DNA of 10,376 nt from Mucidula mucida (lineage: Eukaryota; Basidiomycota; Agaricomycetes; Agaricales; Physalacriaceae): assembly GCA_015501055.1 (NCBI GenBank), contig JADNYV010001032.1:1-10376 (forward strand). The letters are read 5' to 3'. The translations under genes were made by a program, and so were the position numbers. Position 1 is the first letter of the stretch, and each line of letters opens with the position of its first letter. Shown here one piece after another: positions 7,771 to 10,376 of the stretch. Below the pieces are notes generated by a model. It searched no databases, was not told the origin of the DNA, and saw only the letters and a program-made list of their open reading frames with translations.

Positions 7771-8591
7771 TCAACCCTTCTTAGGACAGAACCTGCTAAC
7801 ATGGCCGTGTTCGCCACAGCTGAAGCAAAGTCCTCTTTGACGTGCGTTGTTGATGTCCATCGGCCTGCCGGTTCCTCCATAGGTAACACCGGTGGCATGT
7901 CGTTGTGTGATTGGCGTTGGGGGTGGGTTGTAGGATTGGCTCTCGATGTAGCCGCCTGCGGAGCTAGGGGCCGGGACTGCATGCCGGACCTCTTGCTCGC
8001 TGTCCGCCTTCTCCACAGCTGATTGATCTGAATGATCTGTGCCTTCCAATCCTTGTACTTCTCTGGCAACCCGTCTCGGCTGCCATAGATCTGGTCGATA
8101 ATCTTCTCATTGACGTTGGTCTCGAGAAGACGCACAACATATGTGTCATCCTTTGAATATCCTGCCTGAGTGAGCAGGATCTCAAACTTCTGGAAAAAGT
8201 CTTGAGCGGTGTCTTGCCCCTGGCGCAACCACTCGATCTGATCTTGCGCGTCTCGCGCGAGGTTGGAATCCACAAATCGTTCCTTCAGATGCTCCTTGAA
8301 CTGCGCCCAGGAGACTCTCCATTCCTCTCGTTTCTTACTGAAGTTCTGGTCCGTGTAGTTCTGGACCCATGCATTGACATGATCTCCTCGGATGTAGGAG
8401 AGAACGACATCAATCCTTTCGGAGTCAGATATGATATTGTTCTTCTTGTCATGAATGTATGTGAACATTGATCGCCACCAGCTCTTGTACTTGGTCTTGT
8501 CCCCGTCATAGTTGTAAGGCTTGTTGACAAGGGATTGGCCTTTGGGTTCGGCATCAGCATGATAAGCGGGCTCAGGTGCTTTGTTGGACAT
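7771..8591 (-). pseudogene. Gag of element A, frameshifted before the zinc knuckle
   Basis: Gag forms the virus-like particle and packages the RNA. The start ATG (8589-8591) begins MSNKAPEPAYHADAEP. It is the first ATG of the long frame and is preceded by a pyrimidine-rich leader. Residues about 28-195 form a retrotransposon Gag domain (KPYNYDGDKTKYKSWWRS, then GDHVNAWVQNY, then WAQFKEHLKERF). At about 8000-8020 the frame is lost. The C-terminal part continues in the neighbouring frame with GRPMDINNARQRGLC and a CCHC knuckle, CFSCGEHGHVSRFC (7786-7827), spacing C-x2-C-x4-H-x4-C, for RNA binding. The original frame stays open to 7737, but that tail is out-of-frame sequence. Confidence 0.92.
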
Positions 8592-9134
8592 GGTGAATCG
8601 GGGTGAGGGGATCGGAGAGTGAAAGGGTGAAAGTGGGGATATGGGTGATGCAGATTTGGATGAAACGGATGAGGGGATAGAGATTTGGATGAATAAGGAG
8701 GAATTGCCTAGATCTGAAATAGAATCCAGGACGCATAACTGTCTACGCTATTTTACCGACTACTGACTATGTATCTACGGAGCCCAAGAGCTTGTCACAA
8801 GTTCGCAATTGCCCAGGCGACGTCCCTCTGGTGTGAGGTAAGCCGAAGTTTTCCTGGGAACGGGGGTTGACCCGTAAACAGCGCCCACTAAAGTGCAACT
8901 GCCAAAAGTTTGTTCTTGTGAGAGCGGCTACTTCCAGCACCCGAGGCAGTTATCTCTAACTGTTAGCCAGTGCTACTGGGACCAATACACACATATGCGG
9001 GCGTGCACTGGGATTAGGAATCCGTCAATCTGTAAATAGGAAAGGGGATGGGGGAACATGTGATGATCAAACAGCGAAGTGCTGATCGACGATCAGGGAT
9101 GTGTGGTAGGTGATAGAAAGTAGTTCTGATCTTC
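8592..9134 (-). other. Leader (5' untranslated region) of element A
   Basis: Lies between the 5' LTR and the gag ATG, with no open frame. The 120 bases before the ATG are strongly pyrimidine-rich on the coding strand (ATCCCCTCATCC-type runs), as is often seen upstream of fungal start codons. The first 38 bases (9097-9134) are identical to those of element B. From there to about 8965 the two leaders remain clearly homologous but differ, mostly by short gaps. Confidence 0.85.
9120..9134 (-). other. Primer-binding site of element A, self-priming type
   Basis: Directly after the LTR end TAACA the minus strand reads GAAGATCAGAACTAC. It does not begin with TGG, so it does not fit a tRNA 3' end. 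Positions 9121-9133 are exactly complementary to TAGTTCTGATCTT in the LTR (minus strand of 9241-9253), which lies about where transcription should start. This is the arrangement of Tf1-type elements, where the 5' end of the element RNA folds back to prime. One unpaired G separates the LTR from the paired site. Confidence 0.75.
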
Positions 9135-9602
9135 TGTTAGCAACTGACTATAGCCACAAGACTAAACCAGGTACCACAGAGAGACTCAAGGGAAGAAAGT
9201 GTTCGTGTTCATAGAACTAGGCTAGGCCAGGTGTATAAACAAGATCAGAACTAAAGTACAATGATGCTACACTACTGCTTAAATACTAGTAAGTCTGTGT
9301 TTGGGACTCCTTGTCCATACACGTTTCCACTAGGGATGCTCCACGCCCTTGACCCAGTGTGGTATGCTACTAGTCCATGAAACCATTAAATACGAGTGGT
9401 AACTGCATGTAAGTAATAATACTGAAACGACCATGTGTGCTACGAGTGTCGGCGGGGTGTATACAATAGGGAGTCCATGAGGTATCAGCATGTATGATGT
9501 CATCTATCTGTTGGGTGTGTGTCCGACATGAGTACGGCTTCGGTAATGAAAAGGAGTATGATCGGTGACGAAACAGATGATGAAACGGTCCGTTGGTTGA
9601 TA
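9135..9602 (-). repeat. 5' LTR of element A, truncated
   Basis: On the minus strand it ends GCTAACA at 9135. It reads inward from TATCAACCAACGG at 9602, which corresponds to base 63 of a complete LTR. The first 62 bp, starting TGTTATG, are absent and replaced by inverted LTR-end DNA. It is nearly identical to the LTR of element B (I count four differences in about 466 positions, three of them single-base gaps). Confidence 0.92.
9279..9285 (-). promoter_or_regulatory. TATA box of element A 5' LTR
   Basis: The minus strand reads TATTTAA. The first base of the self-primer segment AGTTCTGATCTT (9252 on the minus strand) is 33 bases downstream, the usual distance from a TATA box to a start site. 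The start is inferred, not shown. Confidence 0.6.
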
Positions 9603-9675
9603 TGGTTTAGTCTTGTGGCTATAGTCAGTCGCTAACAGAAGATCAGAACTACTTTCTATCACCTACCACACATCC
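9603..9675 (+). repeat. LTR-end plus 38-bp leader fragment, plus strand
   Basis: Bases 9603-9637 are the last 35 bases of the LTR (TGGTTTAGTC...GCTAACA). Bases 9638-9675 are the first 38 bases of the leader including the primer-binding site, identical to 10207-10244. It is followed without gap by a complete LTR at 9676. Relative to element A it is the inverse of 9097-9169 with one difference (CAGTCGC against CAGTTGC). The C variant is also found in the 3' LTR of A. Confidence 0.9.
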
Positions 9676-10206
9676 TGTTATGAATCGCCATATTTTCACA
9701 TTTTCAATCTTATCATATCTTATCGGGGGGCTTGTCTTATCAACCAACGGACCGTTTCATCATCTGTTTTCGTCACCGATCATACTCCTTTTCATTACCA
9801 AAGCCGTACTCATGTGGACACACACCCAACAGATAGATGACATCATACATGCTGATACCTCATGGACTCCCTATTGTATACACCCCGCCGACACTCGTAG
9901 CACACATGGTCGTTTCAGTATTATTACTTACATGCAGTTACCACTCGTATTTAATGGTTTCATGGACTAGTAGCATACCACACTGGGTCAAGGGCGTGGA
10001 GCATCCCTAGTGGAAACGTGTATGGACCAAGGAGTCCCAAACACAGACTTACTAGTATTTAAGCAGTAGTGTAGCATCATTGTACTTTAGTTCTGATCTT
10101 GTTTATACACCTGGCCTAGCCTAGTTCTATGAACACGAACACTTTCTTCCCTTGAGTCTCTCTGTGGTACCTGGTTTAGTCTTGTGGCTATAGTCAGTTG
10201 CTAACA
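9676..10206 (+). repeat. Complete 5' LTR of element B
   Basis: Begins TGTTATGAATCGCC, ends GCTAACA, 531 bp, with TGTTA/TAACA terminal repeats. It is followed by a primer-binding site, so it is a 5' LTR of a plus-strand element that continues beyond the window. The open frame 9680-9970 within it is chance: the equivalent frame also exists in the LTR of A with other breaks, and it has no domain. Confidence 0.93.
10056..10062 (+). promoter_or_regulatory. TATA box of element B LTR
   Basis: TATTTAA, followed 33 bases later by AGTTCTGATCTT (10089-10100). That is the proposed start of the element RNA and the self-primer. The same spacing is conserved in element A. Confidence 0.6.
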
Positions 10207-10221
10207 GAAGATCAGAACTAC
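10207..10221 (+). other. Primer-binding site of element B, self-priming type
   Basis: GAAGATCAGAACTAC directly follows the LTR. Positions 10208-10220 are the exact complement of LTR bases 10088-10100 (TAGTTCTGATCTT), 13 of 13. It is the same arrangement as in element A on the other strand. Confidence 0.75.
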
Positions 10222-10376
10222 TTTCTATCACCTACCACACATCCTGATGTCGGGTCAGCACTTCGCTGTTTGCATCACATGTCCCCATCCCCTTTCCTAT
10301 TTACAGATTGACGGATTCCTAATCCCAGTTGCAGCCCGCTAATGTGTAGTTTGGTCCAGTTAGCACTGGCTAACAG
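10207..10376 (+). mobile_element. Element B internal leader, cut by window end
   Basis: Homologous to the leader of element A in opposite orientation. The first 38 bases are identical, then CAGCACTTCGCTGTTT, the run CCCCTTTCCTATTTACAGAT and TAGCACTGGCTAACAG match with short gaps between them. No coding part of B is inside the window, so whether B is intact cannot be judged. Confidence 0.85.

Larger units (their letters stand above)
3229..9602 (-). mobile_element. Element A: Ty3/gypsy chromovirus, defective
   Basis: Full LTR retrotransposon on the minus strand, in the order 5' LTR, primer-binding site, leader, gag, protease, RT, RNase H, integrase, chromodomain, polypurine tract, 3' LTR. Integrase after RT/RNase H defines Ty3/gypsy; the C-terminal chromodomain defines a chromovirus. 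Total length is about 6.4 kb, usual for the group. It cannot be autonomous: frames are lost several times in gag to RNase H and there are premature stops in pol. The 5' LTR lacks its first 62 bp and is followed by inverted element DNA. No target duplication can be shown, because the outer 5' end is rearranged; AACCT at 3224-3228 is the candidate on the other side. Confidence 0.95.

Noticed and set aside
9120..9134. A tRNA-primed binding site
   Set aside because: The site starts GAAG, not TGG as required by a CCA-ended tRNA, and no TGG-starting site lies just after the LTR in either element.
9680..9970. 96-codon frame inside the LTR of element B, starting MNRHIF
   Set aside because: It lies within LTR sequence upstream of the proposed transcription start and is broken differently in the 3' LTR of A (3481-3756). 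It shows no domain.

Overview
The window looks like repeat-rich nuclear DNA of a filamentous fungus, most likely an Agaricomycete (mushroom-forming basidiomycete). The main reason is the protein style of a Ty3/gypsy chromovirus that fills the right two thirds. This assignment is from recognising the family, not from a search. I see no ordinary host gene anywhere in the window.

Left part (1-3228) is non-coding and made of small DNA repeats. A 200-bp non-autonomous hAT element (171-370) and a 558-bp one (838-1395) each have terminal inverted repeats and a perfect 8-bp target duplication. A 692-bp inverted-repeat element (1451-2142) is flanked by TA. It abuts a tRNA-like sequence with A and B boxes (2143-2220) that may be a SINE head. 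A diverged repeat of about 70-90 bp occurs in opposite orientations at 702-774 and 2284-2376. The remaining DNA (2377-3228) holds a G-quadruplex-type motif and nothing I can call a gene.

Right part (3229-9602) is one Ty3/gypsy chromovirus, element A, on the minus strand. Read 5'->3' on that strand it has: a truncated 5' LTR (9135-9602), a primer-binding site, a leader of about 540 bp, gag with a CCHC knuckle, an aspartic protease, reverse transcriptase, RNase H, integrase with a D,D-35-E core, a GPY/F module and a chromodomain, a polypurine tract, and a full 3' LTR (3229-3760). It is dead: several single-base frame losses lie between gag and RNase H, one of them inside the YLDD motif, and there are further nonsense codons. 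From the end of RNase H to the end of the chromodomain the frame is continuous except for two stops.

At 9603-10376 a 73-bp LTR-end/leader fragment and then a complete LTR plus leader of a second element (element B) lie on the plus strand, head to head with element A. The window ends inside B. The LTRs suggest self-priming reverse transcription as in Tf1: a 13-nt stretch of the LTR, starting at the predicted transcription start about 33 bp downstream of a TATA-like box, is the exact complement of the primer-binding site. The 5' LTR of A is almost identical to the LTR of B but roughly 8-9% different from A's own 3' LTR, so A is probably chimeric, gene-converted or rearranged.
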